Positions 15,962 through 23,139 of a DNA stretch of 37,236 nt are shown here, one piece after another. This DNA comes from Sporolituus thermophilus DSM 23256 (GTDB lineage: Bacteria; Bacillota; Negativicutes; Sporomusales; Thermosinaceae), in NCBI RefSeq assembly GCF_900102435.1, contig NZ_FNBU01000027.1, positions 1 through 37,236 on the forward strand, written 5' to 3'. Within the stretch, counting starts at the first letter, position 1. Each line of letters begins with the position of its first letter. The notes beneath the pieces were generated by a model. The model ran no database searches. It was not told the origin of the DNA and saw only the letters and a program-made list of their open reading frames with translations. The position numbers and the translations under genes were made by a program.

Positions 15962-16789
15962 TCATGCCTGGACATTTTGGCGAAAGCGCTCCATTTGGGT
16001 GACTAAATCACTGTCGATGGTAAAAATCCCCAAATGAGGAGGGAACCGTCCTGGTATACCATGAAAGTCTGAACCCCCTGTAACGAGGAGTCTGTTTTTT
16101 GCTGCTATTTGCAAATACTTTTTCGTCTGTTCTTCATTATGTTCCGGGTGGTATGCCTCAAGACCATCAAGGCCAAGCCGGATGAGTTCCGCTACAATAT
16201 TATCGCTGCCGATCAAGCCAGGATGAGCGAGAACAGCAAGACCCCCTGCCTTTTTAATAAGGTTTATAACCTCTAGCGGCGTAAGCTTGTAATGGGGAAC
16301 ATAAGCAGGACCGTTTTTTCGTAGTAAAGTCTTAAAAACATCGCTCACCGAATGAAAAAAACCCTGGTCAACCAGTACTTTGGCCACATGGGGTCGACCA
16401 ACGGCAACAGAAGCGCCGGCGATTTCCAGCACCCGCTCATAATCGATTTTATAGCCCAGCCGGTTTATTTTTTCGACCATCAGACGCAGCCGTGCCTGTC
16501 TGTTAGCCGCAAGTCGTTCCAGGCGGCCGTAAAGCTCATCCTCTTGCCAATTAATATAGTAACCCAGAATATGAACCTCATGTTGCGGCAGCTCGGTGCT
16601 AAATTCAATCCCCGGAATAATGCGCAGTCCTGCCTTATTTTCTCCCACCAGTGTTTTTAGGCCGTCCACGGTATCATGATCAGTAATAGCAATACAGTTA
16701 AGCCCTGCTTGGACAGCCTGTTCCACTACTTCGCCGGGCGTAAGGCGTCCATCCGAGGCGGTCGTATGGATATGCAAGTCAGCAGCCAT
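15962..16789 (-). CDS. PHP-domain phosphoesterase (RNase AM/YciV-like)
   Basis: A 275-aa PHP-domain protein with the metal site DLHIHTTASDG (H6, H8, D13), ITDHDT (D37-H38), GIEFS (E62), EVHILGY (H73), RPHVAK, LAHPG and GGSDFHG. Proteins of this layout hydrolyse 3',5'-nucleoside bisphosphates (pAp) and trim short 5' RNA ends (E. coli YciV/RNase AM). It begins five bases after the pepA stop and overlaps the next frame by four bases, so it belongs to the pepA transcript. The alternative is histidinol-phosphatase, but the compact domain and the GGSDFHG ending favour YciV-like enzymes. Confidence 0.85.
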   Translation of the reverse strand: MAADLHIHTTASDGRLTPGEVVEQAVQAGLNCIAITDHDTVDGLKTLVGENKAGLRIIPGIEFSTELPQHEVHILGYYINWQEDELYGRLERLAANRQARLRLMVEKINRLGYKIDYERVLEIAGASVAVGRPHVAKVLVDQGFFHSVSDVFKTLLRKNGPAYVPHYKLTPLEVINLIKKAGGLAVLAHPGLIGSDNIVAELIRLGLDGLEAYHPEHNEEQTKKYLQIAAKNRLLVTGGSDFHGIPGRFPPHLGIFTIDSDLVTQMERFRQNVQA

Positions 16790-16793
16790 AACG

Positions 16794-18299
16794 TTAATTC
16801 TGACCCGCCTGTTTAAGTGCTACCTGTACAAGGGTGCGCACTCCAACACCGGTACCGCCTTTAACGTTGTAGCCGCGTTCTTTATCAATCGACGCCGTGC
16901 CGGCAATGTCAATATGAACCCATGGGCACTGCCCGACAAAATGGCCGATGAACAATCCGGCCGTAATAGCTCCAGCCTGCCGACCGCCTGAGTTTTTTAG
17001 ATCAGCAATATGACTCTTTATCTGCTCTTGGTATTCTACAAAGTTTGGGAGTTCCCATAGTTTTTCCCCTGCTTCTTCGGCCGCATCAATTACCTGGCGA
17101 CACCACTCCCGGTTGTTGCTAATAACCCCACTAGCATTAGAACCTAGAGCTACGACGCACGCTCCTGTCAGTGTAGCAATGTCGATAAGATGGGTAGCGC
17201 CAAGCTTACGAGCGTAGGCAACAGCATCAGCGAGAATAAGACGCCCTTCCGCATCTGTACTAACAATCTCAATTGTTTTACCTTCAAGAGAAGAAATCAC
17301 GTCTCCTGGTTTTAGCGCCTTTCCTGAAGGCATGTTTTCCGTGCAAGGCACAACACCGATGATGTTAACTTTCGGTTTTAGCCGAGCTATTGCTGCCATT
17401 GCCCCCAAAACAGCAGCGCCACCGGCCATGTCGTCCTTCATTTCCTGCATTCCTTCACTTGGTTTGAGGGATATGCCACCGCTGTCAAAAGTTATTCCTT
17501 TGCCAATAAAGCCAAGGACATCTTTACTGTGTGGATCACCGGTATATTTAAGTACAATCATTTTAGGCGGCTCGTAACTTCCCTGGGCAACCGCCAACAG
17601 AGCATGCATATTTTGTTCGCGCATCTGTTCCCGGTCAAGCACTATCAGTTCCAATCCGCCGTTTCTGGCAATTTCGGTAGCGTGCCACACCATTTTTGTC
17701 GGTGTCATATAACATGCTGGATGATTTACCAAGTCACGGGCCAAATTGACCGCCTCGGCGATGATCTGCCCTCTGTCGACTGCGTCTTTGATTAAAACAC
17801 TTCGCCCCTCATCTTGTTCAACGATAAGGAGTTCTTCTACGGCTGAAAATTCTTTTTTGTCTGTTTTATAATACAAGAAATGATAGTTGCCAAGAATAGC
17901 TCCCTCGACCAGCGCTTGGGCAGCTTTATCCACCGGTTGGCCGCCAGCGTCTGCGCCGTAGACCATAGAAGCCACAATCTTGGCTCGGACTTGCTGCGCT
18001 GCCCGAATTGCAACAGCGGATAAGTGGCGCAGCTTGTCAACCGTCAAATCTTCCTTTTTGCCAAGACCAAGGATGAGTAACCGTTTACAGCCCAGGCCGG
18101 AAAATGTATGCAGAATTGTTGTTTTCCCAAACTGACCACAATCAGGCATATCACGCACCAGGGAACTAATTTGGCCATTTAGCGCTTCGTCGGCCGCTTC
18201 TGAGGCCCCCTCAAGACTCATAATACCTTCAAAGAGGCCGACGATTAACATATCGCATAAAACATGTGTTGGCGAACCTGATATTAATTGAACATGCAT
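16794..18299 (-). CDS. pepA: Leucyl aminopeptidase (M17)
   Basis: A 501-aa cytosol aminopeptidase that removes N-terminal residues from peptides using two metal ions. Metal and catalytic residues are all visible: K267 and D272 in GKGITFDSGG, D290 in MKDDMAGG, D349 and E351 in STDAEGRLILADA, and R353. The N-terminal macro-like domain is more diverged, as usual. Start at ATG 18299 with AAGGAGG seven bases upstream. A strong terminator separates it from spoVS upstream, so it probably has its own promoter; I could not define one. The PHP gene follows closely. Confidence 0.95.
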   Translation of the reverse strand: MHVQLISGSPTHVLCDMLIVGLFEGIMSLEGASEAADEALNGQISSLVRDMPDCGQFGKTTILHTFSGLGCKRLLILGLGKKEDLTVDKLRHLSAVAIRAAQQVRAKIVASMVYGADAGGQPVDKAAQALVEGAILGNYHFLYYKTDKKEFSAVEELLIVEQDEGRSVLIKDAVDRGQIIAEAVNLARDLVNHPACYMTPTKMVWHATEIARNGGLELIVLDREQMREQNMHALLAVAQGSYEPPKMIVLKYTGDPHSKDVLGFIGKGITFDSGGISLKPSEGMQEMKDDMAGGAAVLGAMAAIARLKPKVNIIGVVPCTENMPSGKALKPGDVISSLEGKTIEIVSTDAEGRLILADAVAYARKLGATHLIDIATLTGACVVALGSNASGVISNNREWCRQVIDAAEEAGEKLWELPNFVEYQEQIKSHIADLKNSGGRQAGAITAGLFIGHFVGQCPWVHIDIAGTASIDKERGYNVKGGTGVGVRTLVQVALKQAGQN

Positions 18300-18362
18300 G
18301 TCTAAACCTCCTTATCGTTGCACTCTCTTGTAAGTATTATGCCAAAAATTCTCTCCTCAAAA

Positions 18363-18393
18363 CAAAAAAACCTGCTCTGATATCCAGAACAGG
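18363..18393 (-). terminator. Intrinsic terminator after spoVS
   Basis: On the minus strand CCTGTTCTG-GATAT-CAGAGCAGG (one G-U pair) is followed by TTTTTTTGTTTT, 17 bp beyond the spoVS stop. Confidence 0.85.
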
Positions 18394-18409
18394 CTTTATA
18401 TCTCCAAGG

Positions 18410-18670
18410 CTAGCGAGGCTGGACCAGAAGCTTGATGGCGGTACGTTCTTCACCATCAATGATAATATCCGTAAAGGCAGGGATGCAGATTAGATCGACA
18501 CCATGCGGCGCTACGAAACCTCTTGCTATCGCTACTGCTTTTACGGCTTGGTTGAGTGCTCCGGCGCCGATGGCCTGAATTTCGGCACCACCGCGTTCTC
18601 TCAGCACTCCGGCCAAAGCGCCTGCTACGGAATTAGGATTGGATTTTGCTGACACTTTCAAAACTTCCAT
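18410..18670 (-). CDS. spoVS: Stage V sporulation protein S
   Basis: An 86-aa SpoVS protein (Alba-like fold), with MEVLKVSAKSNPNSVAGALA, IQAIGAGALNQAVKAVAIAR, LICIPAFTDI and a C-terminal ERTAIKLLVQPR, nearly the Bacillus sequence pattern. In Bacillus it is needed for spore coat assembly and core dehydration, and affects septation. It also occurs in non-spore formers, so alone it does not prove sporulation. ATG at 18670 is about 12 bases after GGAGGG, a long spacing. It is monocistronic, with a sigma-H-like promoter at 18733-18761 and its own terminator. Confidence 0.96.
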   Translation of the reverse strand: MEVLKVSAKSNPNSVAGALAGVLRERGGAEIQAIGAGALNQAVKAVAIARGFVAPHGVDLICIPAFTDIIIDGEERTAIKLLVQPR

Positions 18671-18732
18671 GTTGACTTAGTACCCTCCTTTAATTAAACA
18701 GAATATATAAAATTCTACTTGTGTTATTCTTG

Positions 18733-18761
18733 TTATTCTTGCTAAACTAAAAAATTCCTTT
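18733..18761 (-). promoter_or_regulatory. Sigma-H-type promoter of spoVS
   Basis: On the minus strand AAAGGAATT (18761-18753), an 11-base spacer and CAAGAATAA (18741-18733). This fits the Bacillus sigma-H pattern RnAGGAwWW-N11/12-RnnGAATww at all but one defined base. It lies 63 bp upstream of spoVS, which is sigma-H dependent in Bacillus. A second GAATAAC copy lies 11 bp downstream. Confidence 0.6.
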
Positions 18762-18823
18762 TTTTCTTCGCGAAATTTCAAATAATTGTAACAAGTTTTG
18801 CTTTTAGTTTTCCTTTTTCGTAA

Positions 18824-18862
18824 CAAAATAAAAAAGGCAATTTTCTGAGGAAAATTACCTTT
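18824..18862 (-). terminator. Intrinsic terminator after the 18871-19401 gene
   Basis: On the minus strand AAAGG-T-AATTTTC-CTCA-GAAAATT-G-CCTTT, then TTTATTTTG. One internal mismatch; it lies 8 bp after the stop codon. Confidence 0.8.
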
Positions 18863-18870
18863 CGATGCCG

Positions 18871-19401
18871 CTATTTATTAAAGACGAGGACCCGTCCGTC
18901 TTCACGAATACCTATTAACCCGTGGGCCGATTGTTGCTTCCGCATGCTTTCCAGCATACTTTCGATCAGTTCTTCCTGTGCCATAAGGTCCTCTTCCAGC
19001 ATTCCTTCATTGTGATCAATAACCAAACGTTCTGCCAGTTTATCACGTAAAAGAGTAATAATTAGAGCAATCTCGCCTTTAGTTATCGTAGCTACGTCAC
19101 GATAAATTGTTACCATCGTCACTTGATCGTAAGTATAATATGTCACGTCTGTCATAAAAGTCTCGATGCCCTCTAGGTCATGATAAGCGGCGATACTGTC
19201 AAGGAGCAGTTTTTTCATAAGAACAAACTCGGAAGACGAGAGCTTGCCTGATAGTAAAAACGTCATCTTTAGCGAATTATTTTCTGGTGCAAAACTTATT
19301 GTACCAATTTCCGGATAACGGACTAAAAGAGAAACGAGTAAGTTAACGCCGTCCGAAATTTGTTCATCCTCTTGAGAATATCTAGCCACTGGTTTCACCA
19401 T
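18871..19401 (-). CDS. Unknown protein between spoVS and rny
   Basis: A 176-aa soluble, acidic protein with no signal, membrane span or recognisable motif. The first two-thirds are mixed alpha/beta (ISDGVNLLVSLLVRYPEIGT, LKMTFLLSG, VTMVTIYRD). A glutamate- and methionine-rich helix follows (MLEEDLMAQEELIESMLESM), then a short tail of alternating beta residues (GLIGIREDGRVLVFNK) that could form a terminal hairpin. The start at 19401 has no strong Shine-Dalgarno, so the exact N-terminus is uncertain. A good downstream terminator and terminators around it suggest a separate transcript. I do not recognise the family. Confidence 0.7.
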   Translation of the reverse strand: MVKPVARYSQEDEQISDGVNLLVSLLVRYPEIGTISFAPENNSLKMTFLLSGKLSSSEFVLMKKLLLDSIAAYHDLEGIETFMTDVTYYTYDQVTMVTIYRDVATITKGEIALIITLLRDKLAERLVIDHNEGMLEEDLMAQEELIESMLESMRKQQSAHGLIGIREDGRVLVFNK

Positions 19402-19504
19402 CCATAATTTAAGTCAGTATAATGACGATGTCCTTAAGCAATGAAGTAATATTCTCTAATAGTAAGACCAAATCCTCTTTTCCGCTTTTTTTAATTAATG
19501 GAAG

Positions 19505-19546
19505 AGTTGTTAAAAAACGACCTTGAACAAGCTCAAGGTCGTTTTT
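19505..19546 (-). terminator. Strong intrinsic terminator after rny
   Basis: A 14-bp perfect stem AAAAACGACCTTGA/TCAAGGTCGTTTTT with a 6-base loop, followed on the minus strand by TAACAACTC. It is symmetric enough to work in both directions. It lies 6 bp past the rny stop. Confidence 0.9.
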
Positions 19547-19551
19547 GTAGG

Positions 19552-21087
19552 CTATTTTGCATAATCGACCGCACGGGTCTCACGAATTACCGTTACTTTT
19601 ATTTGACCGGGATATTCCAGTTCACTTTCGATTTTCTTAACAATATCTCTCGCCAAACGGACGGAAGCCAAATCATCAATCTTTTCCGGTTTGACCATGA
19701 TACGAATTTCGCGCCCGGCCTGAATGGCGTAGGATTTTTCAACGCCGTCAAAAGATTCGGCAATTTCTTCCAATCGTGTTAACCGTTTGAGATAGCTCTC
19801 CAAAGTTTCCCGTCGCGCTCCAGGCCGTGCCGCTGATACAGCGTCGGCGGCCGCAACGAGCACAGCTTGAATAGTCTTAGGTTCTTCATCACCGTGGTGA
19901 GCGGCGATGGCATTGATTACTTCCGGCGATTCGCGGTATTTCTTGGCCAGTTCTGCCCCTATCGTCACATGAGGTCCTTCGACTTCGTGATCTACGGCTT
20001 TGCCGATATCGTGGAGCAAACCAGCCCGTTTGGCCAACATAACGTCGACGCCAAGTTCCGCGGCCATCACTCCAGCCAGATGCGCCACCTCAACGGAATG
20101 CTTTAAAACATTTTGACCATAGCTTGTGCGGAACTTTAGACGGCCAAGAAGTTTTACCAGTTCAGGATGTAGTCCGTGCACTCCTGTTTCAAAAGTAGCC
20201 TGTTCACCGGCTTCTTTGATTTTTTGTTCTACTTCCTTTTGCGCCTTTTCCACCATTTCTTCAATTCGGGCAGGATGAATGCGGCCGTCGGCAATCAGTT
20301 TTTCCAAAGCGATTCGCGCGACTTCGCGACGTACCGGGTCAAAACCTGACAAAATTACCGCTTCAGGCGTATCGTCAATAATCAAGTCGATACCAGTCAG
20401 TGTTTCCAAGGTACGAATATTCCGCCCTTCACGGCCGATAATCCGTCCCTTCATTTCATCATTAGGTAAGTTTACTACCGAAACGGTAGTTTCCGCTACA
20501 TGATCGGCCGCACAGCGCTGAATAGCCAAAGAAATTATTTCGCGCGCCTTTTTATCAGCTTCTTCTTTGGCTTGCTGTTCTAATTCCTTAATCAGCATGG
20601 CCGTCTCATGTTTAATTTCATCTTCAACGTTCGCCAATAACAAGCTGCGCGCTTCTTCCGAGGTTAGGCCTGATAACCGTTCCAATTCGGCTAACTGTTT
20701 TGCGTATAGCTCATTAATTTTTTCTTGACTTCTATCGATCTCCGCTTCTTTGCGGCTGAGAATTTCTTCTTTCTTCTCCAACGCATCGATTTTACGGTCA
20801 AGATTTTCTTCCTTCTGCATTAAACGGCGTTCAAGGCGTTGTAGTTCATTACGGCGTTCTTTAACCTCACGCTCATATTCGGTTCGCAGCCTATGAATTT
20901 CTTCCTTCGCTTCTACCAAAGCTTCCTTTTTCTTGGCTTCGCCTGCTTTTTCCGCCTCTTCAATAATTTTTCGGGCGGCGTCTTCTGCTGTAGCAATCTT
21001 TGCCTCGGCGATATTCTTTCGTACCCAGTAACCAAGTCCTGCTCCCGCTATTCCCGCGATAGCAGCAGTTAGAATAATGTCGACGAT
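19552..21087 (-). CDS. rny: Ribonuclease Y, apparent non-ATG/GTG/TTG start
   Basis: RNase Y is the membrane-bound endoribonuclease that starts mRNA decay in Firmicutes. In order: an N-terminal membrane helix ([19 protein letters not shown]), a long charged coiled coil (about residues 25-190), a KH domain ([13 protein letters not shown]), then an HD domain with the catalytic pair in LLHDIGKA and further AAHHGDEEP. The first TTG in frame (20919) would cut off the membrane helix. Upstream the frame stays open to a TAA at 21100-21102, but the only possible starts are ATT 21090 or ATC 21087, right after a perfect AAGGAGGTGA. Using ATC gives 511 aa, the usual length. A sequencing error is the alternative explanation. 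Confidence 0.9.
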   Translation of the reverse strand: MVDIILTAAIAGIAGAGLGYWVRKNIAEAKIATAEDAARKIIEEAEKAGEAKKKEALVEAKEEIHRLRTEYEREVKERRNELQRLERRLMQKEENLDRKIDALEKKEEILSRKEAEIDRSQEKINELYAKQLAELERLSGLTSEEARSLLLANVEDEIKHETAMLIKELEQQAKEEADKKAREIISLAIQRCAADHVAETTVSVVNLPNDEMKGRIIGREGRNIRTLETLTGIDLIIDDTPEAVILSGFDPVRREVARIALEKLIADGRIHPARIEEMVEKAQKEVEQKIKEAGEQATFETGVHGLHPELVKLLGRLKFRTSYGQNVLKHSVEVAHLAGVMAAELGVDVMLAKRAGLLHDIGKAVDHEVEGPHVTIGAELAKKYRESPEVINAIAAHHGDEEPKTIQAVLVAAADAVSAARPGARRETLESYLKRLTRLEEIAESFDGVEKSYAIQAGREIRIMVKPEKIDDLASVRLARDIVKKIESELEYPGQIKVTVIRETRAVDYAK

Positions 21088-21121
21088 AATTTCACCTCCT
21101 TATCAACAACATATTAAAGGT

Positions 21122-21145
21122 AAAGCCGAGTTTTAACTCGGCTTT
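21122..21145 (-). terminator. Hairpin between recX and rny (terminator and/or rny leader element)
   Basis: An 11-bp perfect stem AAAGCCGAGTT/AACTCGGCTTT with a 2-base TT/AA centre. The T-tract on the minus side is weak (TTTACCTTTAAT). Because the rny promoter at 21235-21263 lies upstream, this hairpin is also inside the rny 5' leader. Confidence 0.55.
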
Positions 21146-21234
21146 TAAGCACCTTCACTGATTGCTTCCGTAAGCATTAAGGTTCTCTTAAAAGGTTGAA
21201 TAGACAGTATCTGGTTACACGACTGGATAATTTA

Positions 21235-21263
21235 ATTGTAAATGTTTTTCAGAGTAGTGTCAA
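21235..21263 (-). promoter_or_regulatory. Sigma-A promoter of rny
   Basis: On the minus strand TTGACA (21263-21258), exactly 17 bases, then TACAAT (21240-21235). This is close to the full consensus and lies about 28 bp past the recX stop. It predicts a leader of roughly 140 nt before the rny start. Confidence 0.75.
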
Positions 21264-21290
21264 GTTAACCGGAACTTCTAGCTTTTGCTT

Positions 21291-21719
21291 TTAGAAGTCG
21301 GTATTCTGCAATACATGCCGTAGGGCTTGCAAAATTGCCGCACGCGAAAAACCTTTAGCGCCTAAATAGCGAATAATCGCGGTCGAGTCACTGTAATCTT
21401 CCCCGAAACGACGGCGAATAAGTTTTACGGCATATTCCCATTCTTCGTAATAATCAAAGGAAACGGCGGCCTCGTCCACAATCTTGGCTGGCAAACCACG
21501 CTGGCGAAGTTTACTGAAAATTGCTTGTTTGCCATACTTTCCGGCGCGCCGATATTTGTCAAGCAAAAAGCGACAAAGCGCGGCATCATCCAGATAGCCG
21601 CGCTCACGCAGCTCCATCACCACGCAATTAACGTCGTAGCTCGCATACCCGCGCTGTAGTAATTTTATGCGTAATTCTTGCTCACTATAGGCCCTTCCGG
21701 CTAAAAGCCGCAATGCCAT
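21291..21719 (-). CDS. recX: Regulatory protein RecX
   Basis: RecX binds RecA filaments and modulates their activity. The product is about 142 aa and built of three-helix repeats: ALRLLAGRAYSEQELRIKLL, VVMELRERGYLDDAALCRFL, then QAIFSKLRQRGLPAKIVDEA and a fourth similar unit ending LGAKGFSRAAILQALRHVL. The open frame extends to 21764 inside recA. ATG at 21719 has GAGGT eight bases upstream and begins after the recA stop (21730), so it is preferred. It directly follows recA, as in many bacteria, and should share its SOS control. Confidence 0.9.
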   Translation of the reverse strand: MALRLLAGRAYSEQELRIKLLQRGYASYDVNCVVMELRERGYLDDAALCRFLLDKYRRAGKYGKQAIFSKLRQRGLPAKIVDEAAVSFDYYEEWEYAVKLIRRRFGEDYSDSTAIIRYLGAKGFSRAAILQALRHVLQNTDF

Positions 21720-21729
21720 AGAAAATACC

Positions 21730-22767
21730 TCATGCTTCATCGACGACAATGTCATCAACCGCACTGGTTGTTAGCTTTATAGCCCCGCCTGTTAAGGCTT
21801 CGCGGATTTTCATTTCGATCTCTTCTGCAATGTGCGGATTTTCTTTTAAGTATTCTTTAACATTCTCTTTGCCTTGTCCTAGCCGGCTATCTTTATAAGA
21901 ATACCATGAGCCGCTCTTAGTAATGATGTCTAGCTCTGTACCGATATCAACCAGGCTGCCTTCGCGGGAAATACCTTCGCCGTACATAATGTCAAACTCA
22001 GCTTGCCGAAAAGGAGGAGCAACTTTGTTTTTTACTACTTTTATCCTCGTCCGACTGCCGATAACTTCGCTTCCCTGTTTTATCGCTTCAGCCTTTCGTA
22101 CTTCCAGGCGAACGGAGGCATAAAACTTCAGAGCTCGTCCACCCGTCGTGGTCTCGGGATTGCCAAACATGACCCCTACTTTTTCCCGGATCTGGTTAAT
22201 AAAAATGGCGGTCGTCCGGGACTTGCTGATTATGCCGGTTAGTTTCCGGAGAGCCTGCGACATTAGCCGGGCCTGCAAACCAACATGAGCATCGCCCATT
22301 TCTCCTTCAATTTCCGCTTTTGGCACTAATGCCGCTACTGAATCCACGACAATTATATCAATGGCGCCACTGCGCACCAGGGCATCGGCAATTTCCAGTG
22401 CCTGTTCGCCGTTATCAGGTTGCGAGATGAGCAAGTTTTCCGTATCGACTCCGAGTTTTTTAGCATAAATAGGGTCTAGCGCATGCTCTGCATCGATAAA
22501 AGCGGCGATTCCTCCCATTTTTTGAGCCTGGGCAATCATATGCAGCGCTACTGTTGTTTTACCCGAAGATTCATGACCGTAGATTTCTACAACCCTACCC
22601 CGCGGAATGCCGCCTACTCCCAAGGCAATATCTAACGCCAAACACCCGGTGGGAATTACTTCGACATTCATTTTCGCGGCTGCCTCGCCCAGTCGCATAA
22701 TAGACCCTTTGCCAAATTCTTTTTCAATTTGGCGCATCGCATTTTCCAATGCTTTTAATTTATCCAT
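21730..22767 (-). CDS. recA: DNA recombinase RecA
   Basis: A 345-aa RecA: ATP-dependent strand exchange and LexA co-protease. Seen are the N-terminal helix ([15 protein letters not shown]), Walker A GHESSGKT (64-71), [10 protein letters not shown], Walker [13 protein letters not shown], the L1/L2 loops ([11 protein letters not shown] and [22 protein letters not shown]) and the C-terminal domain. No intein or truncation. Start at ATG 22767 with GGGGGAGG upstream. The promoter at 22797-22825 contains a LexA operator, so it is SOS inducible. It is divergent from rpmE. Confidence 0.98.
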   Translation of the reverse strand: MDKLKALENAMRQIEKEFGKGSIMRLGEAAAKMNVEVIPTGCLALDIALGVGGIPRGRVVEIYGHESSGKTTVALHMIAQAQKMGGIAAFIDAEHALDPIYAKKLGVDTENLLISQPDNGEQALEIADALVRSGAIDIIVVDSVAALVPKAEIEGEMGDAHVGLQARLMSQALRKLTGIISKSRTTAIFINQIREKVGVMFGNPETTTGGRALKFYASVRLEVRKAEAIKQGSEVIGSRTRIKVVKNKVAPPFRQAEFDIMYGEGISREGSLVDIGTELDIITKSGSWYSYKDSRLGQGKENVKEYLKENPHIAEEIEMKIREALTGGAIKLTTSAVDDIVVDEA

Positions 22768-22796
22768 TTGTCCTCCCCCTTGACCATTCTAACCAT

Positions 22797-22825
22797 ATTT
22801 TACAAACATTTGTTCGTGAAGTCAA
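22797..22825 (-). promoter_or_regulatory. recA promoter with embedded LexA box
   Basis: On the minus strand TTGACT (22825-22820), a 17-base spacer and TAAAAT (22802-22797). The spacer ends in CGAACAAATGTTTG (22816-22803), which fits the Gram-positive LexA pattern CGAACRNRYGTTYG at every defined base. LexA bound there would block RNA polymerase. Confidence 0.9.
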
Positions 22826-22915
22826 TGGGGATAATTACTTTTGAACAGAAGGAAGAAGCATGATTTTATAGAATAGTTCAAATTAAATAAATTTACGAAA
22901 CAAGGAGGCTTTTTT

Positions 22916-23119
22916 GTGAAAGAAAAGATTCACCCTAACTATTATCAAACAACCGTAACCTGTGCTTGCGGCAATAGTTTTGTAACCGGTTCAACGAAAA
23001 AAAACTTAAAGGTTGACGTCTGCTCGAAATGTCATCCCTTTTTTACGGGAATACAAAAAATTGTCGATACTACTGGACGGTTAGAGCGGTTTGCCAAAAA
23101 ATACGGTTTAGAAAAATAG
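22916..23119 (+). CDS. rpmE: 50S ribosomal protein L31
   Basis: A 67-aa bL31 of the zinc-binding (C+) type, with C16-x-C18 and C36-x2-C39 ligands and the family start [12 protein letters not shown] at 22916 follows AAGGAGG by seven bases. It is divergent from recA and convergent with the helicase gene, and its stop codon is built into a strong terminator hairpin. A promoter in 22830-22880 is likely, but no clear match can be assigned. Confidence 0.97.
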   Translation: MKEKIHPNYYQTTVTCACGNSFVTGSTKKNLKVDVCSKCHPFFTGIQKIVDTTGRLERFAKKYGLEK

Positions 23120-23139
23120 AGGGCCTGTGCCCTCTTTTT
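23118..23139 (+). terminator. Intrinsic terminator of rpmE
   Basis: AGAGGGC-CTGT-GCCCTCT followed by TTTTATTTT, starting inside the rpmE stop codon and ending at the stop of the convergent helicase gene. Confidence 0.85.

Noticed and set aside
21079-21102. Eight-codon upstream frame from the GTG inside the rny Shine-Dalgarno
   Set aside because: The GTG is part of the AAGGAGGTGA site itself and has no ribosome site of its own; it overlaps the rny start by chance.
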